A stretch of DNA of 64,000 nucleotides from assembly GCF_028368935.1 (NCBI RefSeq), contig NZ_JAQNDK010000001.1:2666001-2730000 (forward strand), read 5' to 3'. Of the stretch, positions 48,869-57,490 are shown in pieces. Origin of the DNA: Sorangium aterium. Its GTDB lineage: Bacteria > Myxococcota_A > Polyangia > Polyangiales > Polyangiaceae. The position numbers and the translations under genes were made by a program. Positions within the stretch are counted from its first letter, which is position 1. Each line of letters begins with the position of its first letter. The notes beneath the pieces were generated by a model. That model ran no database searches, was not told the DNA's origin, and worked only from the letters and a program-made list of their open reading frames with translations.

Positions 48869-49675
48869 ATGTCCGAAGCCGACTGGTTTGCGCTGAACCG
48901 CGCCGCCTGGAACGCGCGCACCCGCGTGCACCTGGCGTCCAAATTCTACGATCTGGCCTCGTTCCGGGCCGGAGCGAGCTCTCTCAAGCCGATCGAGCTC
49001 GAGCAGGTCGGCGATGTGCGCGGAAAGTCGCTGCTCCACCTGCAATGCCATTTCGGGCAGGACACGCTCTCCTGGGCGCGGCAGGGCGCCCGTGTCACCG
49101 GGCTGGACCTCTCCGACGAGGCCATCACGGCGGCGCGCGCGCTGGCGAAGGAGCTCTCTGTGGACGCGCGTTTCGTCGAGGCCAACGTCTACGACGCTCC
49201 CGAGGCCCTGGGCGGCGAGACGTTCGATATCGTCTTCACCTCGTACGGCGTCCTCGGGTGGCTCCCGGACATGACGCGCTGGGCGCGCGCGGCCGCGGCG
49301 TGCCTGAAGCCCGGGGGCGCCCTGCACCTCGTCGAATTCCACCCTCTCGTGTGGATCTTCGACGACGCGTTCGAGCAGATCGCCTACGCATACGACGGAC
49401 ACGGGGAGCCGATCGTCACCGAACAAACAGGCACGTACGCCGACAGGAGCGCGCCCGTGACGCTGAAGGAGATCGGCTTCAACCACGGGATCGGGACGGT
49501 GGTGTCAGCGCTCCTCGACGCGGGCCTCACGCTGGAGCGCCTGCGCGAGCTCGACTGGTCGCCCTACGACATCTTTCCGGACATGGTGGAGGGACCGCCA
49601 GGGCAGTTCCGCATGAAGAAGTTCGAGCGCCGGCTGCCGCTCGTCTATGCGCTCACGGCGCGACGGCGCCCCTGA
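48869..49675 (+). CDS. Class I SAM-dependent methyltransferase
   Basis: A 268-residue enzyme. The AdoMet loop is modified: LLHLQCHFGQDTLSWA replaces the usual glycine-rich D/E-x-G-x-G, as in a known bacterial subgroup. It is followed by the acidic strand VTGLDLS, FVEANVYDAPE and FDIVFTSYGVLGWLPD. The catalytic target is unknown. ATG 48869 fits the family start (MSEADWFALNRAAWN). It follows metH by about 130 bases on the same strand, but the intervening AT-rich inverted repeat suggests separate control. The last 30 bases and the stop are duplicated in tandem. Confidence 0.85.
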   Translation: MSEADWFALNRAAWNARTRVHLASKFYDLASFRAGASSLKPIELEQVGDVRGKSLLHLQCHFGQDTLSWARQGARVTGLDLSDEAITAARALAKELSVDARFVEANVYDAPEALGGETFDIVFTSYGVLGWLPDMTRWARAAAACLKPGGALHLVEFHPLVWIFDDAFEQIAYAYDGHGEPIVTEQTGTYADRSAPVTLKEIGFNHGIGTVVSALLDAGLTLERLRELDWSPYDIFPDMVEGPPGQFRMKKFERRLPLVYALTARRRP

Positions 49676-49719
49676 GAGCCGCTATGCGCTCACGGCGCGA
49701 CGGCGCCCCTGAGAGCCGC
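49646..49719. repeat. 37-bp tandem duplication across the methyltransferase stop codon
   Basis: A 37-bp unit beginning TATGCGCTCACGGCGCGACG is perfectly duplicated at 49646-49682 and 49683-49719. The first copy holds the last nine codons and the TGA stop at 49673-49675; the second places another TGA at 49710-49712, in the +1 frame. Confidence 0.95.
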
Positions 49720-49721
49720 GT

Positions 49722-49844
49722 TCAGGCGGCGATCGCGTTCAGCGGGCTCGTCCGGCCGAGATCGCCGTAGAGGTCCTGGACGCGGCCGAGCCACCCGCTC
49801 CCCCGCCGTCTCCTTGTTTCATCGGGTCTTGCGGGGCGCGACAT
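49722..49844 (-). CDS. Small protein (40 aa) downstream of the DUF3025 gene
   Basis: A 41-codon frame from ATG 49844 to TGA 49722-49724. GGGAG lies five bases before the start. The first 16 residues are basic (MSRPARPDETRRRRGSG); the rest (WLGRVQDLYGDLG, then RTSPLNAIAA) is well-formed soluble sequence with nearly all G/C third positions, like real genes around it. It begins 41 bases after the DUF3025 stop on the same strand, across a 10-bp repeat. It may be a genuine small protein or the preserved C-terminus of a lost gene. Not recognised. Confidence 0.45.
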   Translation of the reverse strand: MSRPARPDETRRRRGSGWLGRVQDLYGDLGRTSPLNAIAA

Positions 49845-49853
49845 GAGCGCTCC

Positions 49854-49890
49854 CGTCACTCGCCGTCACTCGCCGTCACTCGCCGTCACT
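49854..49890. repeat. 10-bp tandem repeat across the DUF3025 stop codon
   Basis: Units of CGCCGTCACT are repeated with a 10-base period; three full copies (49861-49890) follow a partial one (49854-49860). TCA, complementary to TGA, occurs at 49856, 49866, 49876 and 49886; the last is the stop of the leftward gene. Successive stops therefore fall in all three frames within 33 bases. Confidence 0.95.
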
Positions 49891-50707
49891 TGCACAGGAC
49901 GCGCTCGTCCAGGGGGAGGCGCGGGCTGCGCTCCGGGCGCGCGAAGCTGTCGGGCGACCGGAGCACGTCGCGGAGGCGCGCGTCGGCCAGCGCCACGAGC
50001 GCGGCCGGCGCGGCGGGCAGCGGTCCGTCGCACGGGATGGGCTGCACCATCGCGTGGACCATCGGACCGCGCTGGAGGAGGCTCTCGTACAGCGCATGGC
50101 CGAAGACGAGCGCCGCGGCCTCGCCCCGCTGCACGGCGTCCCGCACCTCGCCGGCGCAGCGCTCCAGATCGGAGGCGTCGCCGAGGAGGGGCGCCGCGCG
50201 CGCGTCGGCGAGCAGCAGGAGCCCCCCCTCGTCGAGGAGCGCGAGTCCGTCCAGCTCGCGCGTGCGCGCCGGAGGGAGCGCCTCCGCGCCTGGATGGAGG
50301 CGCGCGGCGATCGCCCGGTGCTGGCGCGCGTGGAGCTCGGCCTTCGCGCGCGGGAAGGCGGCCCACACCAGCATGTTGAGGAAGTCGTGCCAGTTCCTCG
50401 GACGCGTGGGCACGCAGCCCTCGACGTGGATGCGCGCGTCGTAGAGCGCCAAGGGGTCGACGGGCCCGCGCCGCCCGCGCCGACGAGGCCGCGGCTTTTG
50501 CTCCGCAAAGCGCACGGGGAACCCCTCGCCGAGCGCCCGGTTGTAGTCCTCGACAGGCGGCCAGCCGGCGCACCCCGCGAACGCCTCGGCCAGGGGGCGG
50601 ATGGGCCAGTAGAGCCGGCTCTTCTCGTAGAAGAGCGGCTCCCAGGGAGCGGGGGTGCTCCCTGGCGCGCCGCTCGAGTGCGGCGCAGCTCGGTCGGCGG
50701 CACTCAC
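49886..50707 (-). CDS. DUF3025-family protein
   Basis: A 273-residue soluble protein. The family core is seen in NWHDFLNMLVWAAFPRAK followed by AELHARQH, with RELDGLALLDEGGLLLL and ALVFGHALYESLL downstream. The function of the family is not established. GTG 50707 is chosen because the upstream frame (to 50848) is arginine-rich without similarity. The middle has a basic run (KPRPRRRGRRG) that may contact nucleic acid. It is followed by the 40-codon frame at 49722, and its stop codon sits in a 10-bp tandem repeat. Confidence 0.8.
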   Translation of the reverse strand: MSAADRAAPHSSGAPGSTPAPWEPLFYEKSRLYWPIRPLAEAFAGCAGWPPVEDYNRALGEGFPVRFAEQKPRPRRRGRRGPVDPLALYDARIHVEGCVPTRPRNWHDFLNMLVWAAFPRAKAELHARQHRAIAARLHPGAEALPPARTRELDGLALLDEGGLLLLADARAAPLLGDASDLERCAGEVRDAVQRGEAAALVFGHALYESLLQRGPMVHAMVQPIPCDGPLPAAPAALVALADARLRDVLRSPDSFARPERSPRLPLDERVLCK

Positions 50708-51051
50708 GCGACGCAGGGTAGGAGCAGCGCGGCGAGAGCTCAAGCCGCGCGCGAGGCGGCGCCGGGGCGCGCTGAGCGCGAGGCGGCGGCCACGCGCCGA
50801 GAGCTGGGCCGCTGGTCGCCCGGGTGGCCCGCGGTGGACCGAGCGCACGCAGCGGGACAGAGGGCGCCGGTATCCCCGAGACTCCCTGTTTCAGCTCACC
50901 CGGTTTCCCACGACATCCATTCTCGCCCTCACACAACCATCACGGAACGAGAACTCGCGCCAAGCCTGGAGTGATGGCCGTTCACCGTGGACGTGGTCGC
51001 GACGGATCTGCCCCCACGCCCGCCGCCCGCGTGTCATCCTGAGATAACGAG
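50708..51051. other. Divergent intergenic region, DUF3025 / ferredoxin-MBL gene
   Basis: About 344 bases, lower in G+C around 50880-50950 (CACACAACCATCACGGAACG). No gene and no clear promoter hexamers are seen. Confidence 0.45.
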
Positions 51052-51933
51052 ATGGCTCGCCTCGAGGACCGCCTGCCAGCGAACGCACCCGGCGATTACT
51101 TCGTCGACCGGTCGTGCATCGACTGCGACGTCTGCCGCCAGCTCGCCCCCTCGGTGTTCGCGCGCGCGCCGGCCTTCGAACAGAGCATCGTGGCTCGCCA
51201 GCCCGCGACGCCGGACGAGCACCTCCGCGCGGCCATGGCGCTCGTGTCGTGTCCGACCGCCTCCATCGGCACCACCGCGCCGGCGGCTGGAATGGCGGCC
51301 GCCACCTTCGCCTTCCCCGAGCCGATCGACGAGGATGTCTATTATTGCGGCTATTCCTCGTCGTCCTCGTTTGGGGCGGCGAGCTACCTCATCCGGCGAC
51401 CCGAGGGCAACGTGCTCGTCGACTCGCCCCGCGCCGCCAGGCCGCTCATGAAGCGCATCCGCGAGCTCGGCGGCGTCCGGACCCTGGTGCTCACCCACCG
51501 CGACGACGTCGCCGATCACCGGATCTTCCGCGACACATTCGGGTGTGATCGCGTGATCCACGAGAGCGACGTCGACGACGGAACAGCGCTCGCCGAGGTG
51601 AAGATCGGGGGGCTCGACCCCGTGGCCCTCGCGCCCGATCTCACCTTGATCCCCGTCCCGGGCCACACGCGAGGCAGCGTCGCGCTCCTCCTCAGGGACC
51701 GATACCTCTTCACCGGGGATCATCTCTTCTTCTCCGGCGAGCTCGGGCGACTCGACGCGTCGCGCGACGTCTGCTGGTATTCCTGGGCGGAGCAGATCCG
51801 CTCGATGGAGCGCCTCCTCCAGCACCGGTTCACGTGGGTCCTGCCCGGCCACCTCCGCCGGTACCGCGCTCCCTCCGAGGACGCCATGCGCGCCGAGCTC
51901 GCCGAGCTCATCGATCGCATGAAGATGGCGTGA
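51052..51933 (+). CDS. Ferredoxin / metallo-beta-lactamase-fold fusion protein
   Basis: A 293-residue two-domain protein. Residues 1-75 form a small ferredoxin with C22, C25, C28 (CIDCDVC) and C67 (SCPTA), enough for one [4Fe-4S] cluster. Residues 90-290 are a metallo-beta-lactamase fold with THRDDVADH (H149, D155, H156), PVPGHTRGS, FTGDHLFF and LPGHLRR. The first motif differs from HxHxDH, with Asp in place of the second His. It may be a redox-linked hydrolase or oxidoreductase. Such fusions exist in bacteria and plants, but the reaction is unproven. It precedes the ureide genes on the same strand by about 75 bases. Confidence 0.85.
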   Translation: MARLEDRLPANAPGDYFVDRSCIDCDVCRQLAPSVFARAPAFEQSIVARQPATPDEHLRAAMALVSCPTASIGTTAPAAGMAAATFAFPEPIDEDVYYCGYSSSSSFGAASYLIRRPEGNVLVDSPRAARPLMKRIRELGGVRTLVLTHRDDVADHRIFRDTFGCDRVIHESDVDDGTALAEVKIGGLDPVALAPDLTLIPVPGHTRGSVALLLRDRYLFTGDHLFFSGELGRLDASRDVCWYSWAEQIRSMERLLQHRFTWVLPGHLRRYRAPSEDAMRAELAELIDRMKMA

Positions 51934-52007
51934 CGCGCGGACAGGCGCGCGCTTCGGCGAGCGGCCCGCCTCGGTCCGCCGGGCGCCGTGGTACGATCGC
52001 GTCCCTG

Positions 52008-53363
52008 ATGACGCCGGACCTCATCGTTCGCGGGTTGCGGGTGGTCACCGGGGGCGCCGTGCGGCCGGCCTCGGTGCACATCCAGGGCGGCACCATCGTC
52101 TCCGTCGCCGGCTACGACGAGCTGCCGGAGGGCTGCCCCGTCGTCGACGCTCAGGGCGCGGCGGTGATGCCCGGGCTGGTCGATGCGCACGTGCACATCA
52201 ACGAGCCCGGGCGGACCGAGTGGGAGGGCTTCGAGACGGCGACGCGCGCGGCGGCCGCGGGCGGCGTCACGTCGCTCGTCGACATGCCCCTCAACAGCAT
52301 CCCGCCGACGACCACGGTCGCGCACCTCGAGAAGAAGGCGCGCGCGGCGCAGGGCCGATGCCTCGTCGACGTGGGCTTCTGGGGAGGCGCCGTCCCGGGC
52401 AACGCGGGAGAGCTGGTCCCGCTGCTCGAGGCCGGTGCGCTCGGCTTCAAGTGCTTCATGGTCGACTCGGGCGTGGCGGAGTTCGGCCACGTCGCCGAGG
52501 CGGACCTCAGGGCGGCGCTCGAGGTGCTCGCGGGCACGGGGGCGCCGCTGCTCGTCCACGCCGAGCTCCCCGGCCCCATCGACGCGGCGCGCGCGGCGAT
52601 CGCCGGCCTGGATCCGCGCACGTACGCCGCCTACCTGCGCTCGCGCCCGCGAGAGGCGGAGGACCAGGCGATCGCCCTGCTCGCGTCGCTCTGCCAGGCG
52701 ACGGGCGCGGCGGCGCACGTGGTCCACCTCTCGTCGGCCACGGCGCTCGACATCCTGCGGCGGGCGCGCGACGGCGGCGCCGCGCTGTCCGCCGAGACGA
52801 CGCCGCACTACCTGCACTTCGCCGCCGAGGAGATCCCGGACGGCGCGACGCCCTTCAAGTGCGCTCCGCCGATCCGGGAGCGGCAGAACCGCGAGGAGCT
52901 CTGGGCCGCGCTCGCGGGCGGCCTCATCGATTTCGTCGTCTCCGATCACTCCCCGTGCACCCCCGAGCTCAAGCGGCTCGAAGCCGGCGACTTCGACGCC
53001 GCCTGGGGCGGGATCTCGAGCCTGCAGCTCGGCCTGTCGATCGTCTGGACCGACGCCCGCCGCCGGGGCATCCCGCTAGAACGGCTCGCGGACTGGCTGT
53101 GTCGCGGGCCCGCGAGGCTCGCCGGATTGCGCCGCAAGGGGGAGATCGCGAGAGGGTTCGACGCCGATCTGGTGATCTGGGATCCCGACGCGAGCTTCCG
53201 GGTGGAGCCGCCGATCCTCCAGCACCGGCACAAGGTGACGCCCTACGCCGGCGAGGAGCTCCACGGCGTCGTCCAGACCACCTACCTTCGCGGCGAGAAG
53301 GTCTATGAGCGCGGGAGCTTCCCCGCGGAGGCGAGAGGGCGATGGCTGAAGCGAGAGGGGTGA
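52008..53363 (+). CDS. allB: Allantoinase
   Basis: A 451-residue amidohydrolase that opens allantoin to allantoate. Zinc ligands: H61 and H63 (DAHVHINEPG), the likely carboxylated K148 (LGFKCFM), LLVHAELPG, HVVHLSSATA and SDHSPCTPELK, all as in AllB rather than dihydroorotase. ATG 52008 is the only start near the first strand (LIVRGLRVVTGGAV). The 3' end overlaps the next gene by 22 bases, showing coupled translation with allantoicase. The substrate would come from urate via HIU hydrolase and OHCU decarboxylase, both encoded nearby. Confidence 0.95.
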   Translation: MTPDLIVRGLRVVTGGAVRPASVHIQGGTIVSVAGYDELPEGCPVVDAQGAAVMPGLVDAHVHINEPGRTEWEGFETATRAAAAGGVTSLVDMPLNSIPPTTTVAHLEKKARAAQGRCLVDVGFWGGAVPGNAGELVPLLEAGALGFKCFMVDSGVAEFGHVAEADLRAALEVLAGTGAPLLVHAELPGPIDAARAAIAGLDPRTYAAYLRSRPREAEDQAIALLASLCQATGAAAHVVHLSSATALDILRRARDGGAALSAETTPHYLHFAAEEIPDGATPFKCAPPIRERQNREELWAALAGGLIDFVVSDHSPCTPELKRLEAGDFDAAWGGISSLQLGLSIVWTDARRRGIPLERLADWLCRGPARLAGLRRKGEIARGFDADLVIWDPDASFRVEPPILQHRHKVTPYAGEELHGVVQTTYLRGEKVYERGSFPAEARGRWLKREG

Positions 53364-54895
53364 CGGGGCCGGCGTTCACCGAGGCGCTCGATCTGGCCTC
53401 GGAGCGCCTGGGTGGGGCGGTGCTCGCGGCGAACGACGAGTTCTTCGCGCCGAAGGAGAACCTGCTCAAGGCAGGAAAAGCGGTGTTCCTGGAGCACGAG
53501 TACACAGATCGCGGGAAATGGATGGACGGCTGGGAGACGCGCAGGCGCAGGACTCCCGGGTTCGACTGGTGCCTCGTCCGGCTGGGGCTGCCAGGGATCA
53601 TCCGCGGGGTCATCGTCGATACGGCGTTCTTCCGGGGCAATTACCCCGAGCACTGCTCCATCGAGGCGTGCGCGGCGCGGCCCGACGCGCGGGTCGAGGA
53701 CTTGCTCGATCCACGGACGCACTGGGTCGAGATCCTTCCGCGCTCCCCGCTGGCCGGCGACTCGCAGAACGCGTTCGAGCTGAGCTGCGCTTCGCGGTTC
53801 ACGCACCTCCGCCTGAACATCTACCCGGATGGCGGGGTGGCGCGGCTCCGGGTGCATGGCGACGCCCTCTCCGACGTTCGCCGGCTCGATCGCCCGGGCG
53901 CGGAGATCGACCTCGCGGCCGCGGAGAACGGCGGGCGCGTGCTCTCGTGCAGCGACATGTTCTTCGGGGTGCGCCACAACCTCATCATGCCCGGCCGGGC
54001 GGCGAACATGGGAGAGGGCTGGGAGACGCGGCGCCGGAGGGGGCCCGGGTACGACTGGGCGCTCCTGGCGCTCGCGGCTCAGGGCGAGATCGCGCGGATC
54101 GAGGTCGACACGAACCACTTCAAGGGCAATTACCCCGACAGCTGCATGATCGAGGGGATCGACGCGGCGGGGCGCTCCGCGGCGGAGCTCGCCGGCGCGG
54201 GCGAGTGGCGGGAGATCGTGCCGCGGACGAAGCTCCAGGCGCACACGCGTCATCTCTTCGAGGAAGAGCTCCGCGCGGCGGGGCCGTTCACGCACGTGCG
54301 CCTGAACATCTATCCTGACGGCGGCGTGAGCCGGCTCCGCATCTTCGGCAAGGCGACCCGGAGCGGGGCGGCCGAGCAGCGGCTCCGCTGGCTCAACGCG
54401 CTCACGGAGCCGGAGGCCGAGGCGGAGCTCCGGGTGACGTGCGGCTCGCCGGCGTGGGCATCGCAGATGGCGGCGGCGCGGCCGTTCCGCGACGAGGAGC
54501 ACCTCTCCGCGGCGGCGGGGCAGGCCTTTGCGCGGCTCGCGCCGGAGGACTGGCTCGAGGCGTTCCGCGCGCACCCCCGCATCGGAGAGACCAGGCCGCA
54601 GGCGGAGGCCGCGGAGGCGAGCGCGACGACGAGGCGCTTCTCCAGCCAGGAACAGGCGGGGATGAGCGTCGCAGCGCAGGAGACGCGGGAGGCGCTCGCG
54701 CGCTTGAACCGCGTCTATGACGAGAAGTTCGGGTTCATCTACATCGTCTGCGCCACCGGGAAGAGCGCGGACGAGATGCTGGAGGCGCTGCGCGCGCGGC
54801 TCGAGCACACGCCGGAGCAGGAGCTGCCCATCGCCGCGGACGAGCAGCAGAAGATCACGGCGATCCGGCTGAAGAAGCTCTTGTGGGGCGGATAG
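53342..54895 (+). CDS. Allantoicase fused to OHCU decarboxylase
   Basis: A 517-residue fusion. Residues 1-345 are allantoicase with its two jelly-roll halves, each carrying WETRRRR, a FxGNYP segment and RLNIYPDGGV, giving ureidoglycolate and urea from allantoate. Residues about 350-517 are a 2-oxo-4-hydroxy-4-carboxy-5-ureidoimidazoline decarboxylase (UraD): FRAHPRIGE with the catalytic His, FSSQEQAGM, YDEKFGFIYIVCATGKS and ELPIAADEQQKI. Steps before and after allantoinase are thus in one polypeptide, so both ends of the urate-to-ureidoglycolate chain are covered by two overlapping genes. ATG 53342 lies 22 bases inside allB. Confidence 0.94.
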   Translation: MAEARGVTGPAFTEALDLASERLGGAVLAANDEFFAPKENLLKAGKAVFLEHEYTDRGKWMDGWETRRRRTPGFDWCLVRLGLPGIIRGVIVDTAFFRGNYPEHCSIEACAARPDARVEDLLDPRTHWVEILPRSPLAGDSQNAFELSCASRFTHLRLNIYPDGGVARLRVHGDALSDVRRLDRPGAEIDLAAAENGGRVLSCSDMFFGVRHNLIMPGRAANMGEGWETRRRRGPGYDWALLALAAQGEIARIEVDTNHFKGNYPDSCMIEGIDAAGRSAAELAGAGEWREIVPRTKLQAHTRHLFEEELRAAGPFTHVRLNIYPDGGVSRLRIFGKATRSGAAEQRLRWLNALTEPEAEAELRVTCGSPAWASQMAAARPFRDEEHLSAAAGQAFARLAPEDWLEAFRAHPRIGETRPQAEAAEASATTRRFSSQEQAGMSVAAQETREALARLNRVYDEKFGFIYIVCATGKSADEMLEALRARLEHTPEQELPIAADEQQKITAIRLKKLLWGG

Positions 54896-54992
54896 AGCCC
54901 CGGGGCGCGGCCCCCGAGGAGGGAGCGCGTCGGGCGATGGGAGCGCTGGCGCATCGGGTGTCCGGGCGATCCGGTGTCCGAGCGTGGGGCGC

Positions 54993-55430
54993 TCAGCGCG
55001 AGAGCTGGCCTCGCAGCGCGCCGTCGGGGAAATCGGCGGTGCGCACGGCGACGTAATACCTCTCCGGATCATCGAGCAACGCGCTCAGCTCGTCGCGGGT
55101 CGCGCTCACGCAGCCGTTGGAGCTGCCGCCGGTCGGCGGCATCAGCGTGATGATCCCGCGGCCCGCGCGGCCGACGGGGCCCTCGTGGATGCGCGCCGCG
55201 GTCGCCGGCGCGATGCCGGCCACCGCGAGGTCGAAGCAGACCTCGCCGCGGTCGAGATCGAGCGTGACGCGGGCCGTGCCGCTCCCCTTCGGATCGCCGG
55301 GGCCGGGCACTTCGTCTTGCCCCGTGAGCGCCGCCGTGAGCGAGGGGACCGGGCGCTCAGGCAACGCCGCGCGCGCCAGCGCCGTCGCGAGCAGGACGGC
55401 GCCCAGCGCGAGCATCTTGAGGTGCTGCAT
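54993..55430 (-). CDS. Secreted CHRD-domain protein
   Basis: A 145-residue protein with a signal peptide (MQHLKMLALGAVLLATALARA) and one CHRD domain: LTAALTGQDEVPGPGDPKG followed by SGTARVTL, VCFDLAVAGIAPATAARIHEG split, GRGIITLMPP and YYVAVRTADFPDGALRGQL. CHRD domains occur in chordin and in many exported bacterial proteins; their ligand is unknown. GGAGGGAGAC precedes ATG 55430. It lies in the ureide region but points away from those genes and has no evident link to them. Confidence 0.88.
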   Translation of the reverse strand: MQHLKMLALGAVLLATALARAALPERPVPSLTAALTGQDEVPGPGDPKGSGTARVTLDLDRGEVCFDLAVAGIAPATAARIHEGPVGRAGRGIITLMPPTGGSSNGCVSATRDELSALLDDPERYYVAVRTADFPDGALRGQLSR

Positions 55431-55861
55431 GTCTCCCTCCTGCACATCGCGGGGATGTGCGGTTCGAGGGCGCCACGAAGAGCAAAGACGACGCCGCCCG
55501 CGCGCCGCGAGCCGCCCCGTACGTCGGCCAATCGCGGCAGCGGCGAGGAGGCCGCGACGGACACGGCGACTCGCGCCGATCGCCGAAGCGCGCAGGAGAG
55601 AGATTGCGGCGGACAGCGGACCCGGATCAGCACACGACGCGGGGAGCCGGCGTCGCCTGCCGGAGGTGGCAAGACGGCCGCTGCTCCACGCGGGCGGACA
55701 GGCTACGGGCGTGGCCAGAGCAGCGGCGGAGGCATCCGCATGAGCACGCCCGGTCCGTCGCGGGCGGGGGGGGTCAGGGTTGACGACGAGTCCGCCTTCT
55801 GCCAGGAGACGGACGCGCGCGAGGCGCGCGAGGCGCGCGGAGAGCACGGCGGAGGCACACG
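55431..55861. other. Divergent intergenic region with small-gene leader
   Basis: About 430 bases between the CHRD gene and the 38-residue membrane peptide. No other gene is supported. GC-rich alternating tracts (GCGCGCGAGGCGCGCGAGG) lie at 55815-55840, and a G run of nine is near 55767. Confidence 0.45.
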
Positions 55862-55978
55862 ATGAGCACAGAGATCTCGAAGACCGACAACGACGACTGG
55901 ACCATGCCCAAGCTCATCACGCTCGCGTTCACGACGCTCGTCGTGGCCTTCTCGGTCATCTACCTCATCTCTCCCTGA
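55862..55978 (+). CDS. Small single-pass membrane protein (38 aa)
   Basis: ATG 55862 has GGAGG (55851-55855) six bases upstream, an ideal ribosome-binding site. The 38-residue product has a polar, acidic N-terminus (MSTEISKTDNDDWTMPK) and one transmembrane helix (LITLAFTTLVVAFSVIYLIS) ending at a C-terminal proline. Codon choice is G/C-ending as in neighbours. The size and form resemble small membrane subunits or regulators. It is convergent with the sulfatase-modifying-like gene and has no operon partner in view. Confidence 0.7.
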   Translation: MSTEISKTDNDDWTMPKLITLAFTTLVVAFSVIYLISP

Positions 55979-56035
55979 ACGGCGGCCGTTCGCCCGTTCC
56001 CCGGCGCGCGCCAACCCCGCGAAGGGCGGCCTGCG

Positions 56036-57322
56036 CTACAGCTTCCTGGCGCAGCGCACGCCGAGCGCGTCCGTCACATCGGTCGGGTCCCAGCCGGTCC
56101 GCAAGCGAGAGGAGAGGTCCTCCGCTTCAGGCTGCCACCAGCTGCCGCCGCGGATCACCCGCGCGGAGCCGCGCTCGACGTTCGCGCAATCACGGCACGG
56201 CTCGGGGTACGTCCCCTCGAAGTCCAGGGTCCACTCCCACACGTTCCCCGCGAGGTCGGCCTGCCCCCACCGGCCATCACCCCGCGGCGATCTCGATCCG
56301 ACGACGGCGCTGCCCGCGACGTCGAACACCGCGTAGGTCGCGTTCGGAAACGCGTTGCCCCACGGATACGCCCGCTGCTCGCTCCCGCCAGCCGACGCGT
56401 AGTTCCACTCCGCCTCTGTCGGGAGCCGCCCGCCGTCCCAGGCGCAGAAGGCGAACGCGACGAACCAGCTCACGCAGCTAATCGGCTTGAGCTCGTTCCC
56501 ACCCACGTCGTCAGTCCACGAGTGCAATCCCGGGTTGCACTTCAAGTCCTCCTTCAGCGCGGCCTGGCTCGCGGGCAGACGGGAGTCCCACGCCGCGTCC
56601 CAGCCGCTCCGCACGATGGCCGGGTGAGCTCCAGCGCCGGCTGCGGGTCGGCTCGCGGGATACGCCTCGACGAACTTGCGGAACCGTCCGACGGTGACCT
56701 CGTAGCGATCGAGGCGCAGATCGCTCACCTCCGCCGGATACGCCGCGTCGTTGCTCCGGTCGTACCGGCCGGCCGGAACGCGCAGGCTCGCGCAGCAGGG
56801 CTGGCTCCGATCCGGCCCGCAGGTCTCGCCCGCCCCGGTCTCGCCCAGGCGGCAGCTCGGCGGCAGGATGCACCGCCCCGCGCCGCACCAGCCGGCGCAA
56901 GCGGCGAGAGCCCACCGCCCGTCGCTGCCGCACACCTCGATGAGATCACCGGCGCACCGCGCCTCGTCGGGAGAACACTCGAGAGGGGTCCCCCCGCCCC
57001 CGCCTGCGTCACCGCCTCCACCGGCCTCGCCGCCGCCAGCCGCTGCGCCGCCGGCCTCGCCGCCACCCGCCGCGCCCCCACCCGTCGCGCCGCCGCCGGT
57101 CGCACCGCCACCCGTCGCGCTGCTGCCAGCCCCGCCGCCGCCGACCGCCGTGCCCGACCCACCTGCTCCACCGCCGGCGGCGCCAGCGCCTCCGTCGCCA
57201 TCGACGAAGCTCCGCACCTTCTGCTCGCACCCCGGCCCGAGCGCGGCCATCACGACGGCCAGCCAGCCAGCACCGCGCCGGCGATCCCGAGCTTCACCCG
57301 AACGAGTTCGTAGAGCGCCCAC
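56036..57322 (-). CDS. Lipoprotein with FGE-sulfatase (SUMF1-like) domain
   Basis: A 428-residue protein from GTG 57322 (AGGG seven bases upstream). It has a lipoprotein signal (MAALGPGC), then a Gly/Ala-rich linker of about 70 residues encoded at 56985-57205, a Cys-rich segment (CSPDEARCAGDLIEVCGSD, CAGWCGAGRC) and a formylglycine-generating-like domain (about 165-428: LDRYEVTVGRFRKFV, GGRLPTEAEWNYAS, GNVWEWTLD, RGGSWWQ). The catalytic cysteine pair that follows RGGS in true FGE is absent, so it probably binds rather than oxidises. This fits the many myxobacterial surface proteins of this design. Confidence 0.85.
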   Translation of the reverse strand: MGALRTRSGEARDRRRGAGWLAVVMAALGPGCEQKVRSFVDGDGGAGAAGGGAGGSGTAVGGGGAGSSATGGGATGGGATGGGAAGGGEAGGAAAGGGEAGGGGDAGGGGGTPLECSPDEARCAGDLIEVCGSDGRWALAACAGWCGAGRCILPPSCRLGETGAGETCGPDRSQPCCASLRVPAGRYDRSNDAAYPAEVSDLRLDRYEVTVGRFRKFVEAYPASRPAAGAGAHPAIVRSGWDAAWDSRLPASQAALKEDLKCNPGLHSWTDDVGGNELKPISCVSWFVAFAFCAWDGGRLPTEAEWNYASAGGSEQRAYPWGNAFPNATYAVFDVAGSAVVGSRSPRGDGRWGQADLAGNVWEWTLDFEGTYPEPCRDCANVERGSARVIRGGSWWQPEAEDLSSRLRTGWDPTDVTDALGVRCARKL

Positions 57323-57490
57323 CGTTCACCCTCACAGTCGCCCACCGCCGGGCACCCCCACCGTATCATGTGGGACACCGCCTTCGCTCCGCCGGACCGT
57401 CGCCCTCGCGGCGCCTCCGGGCGCACCACGGACGGCAGGCGCACGCGTCGCGCTCGCCGCGCGGGACGGCGCTCTCGCGCGCACGCGCGC

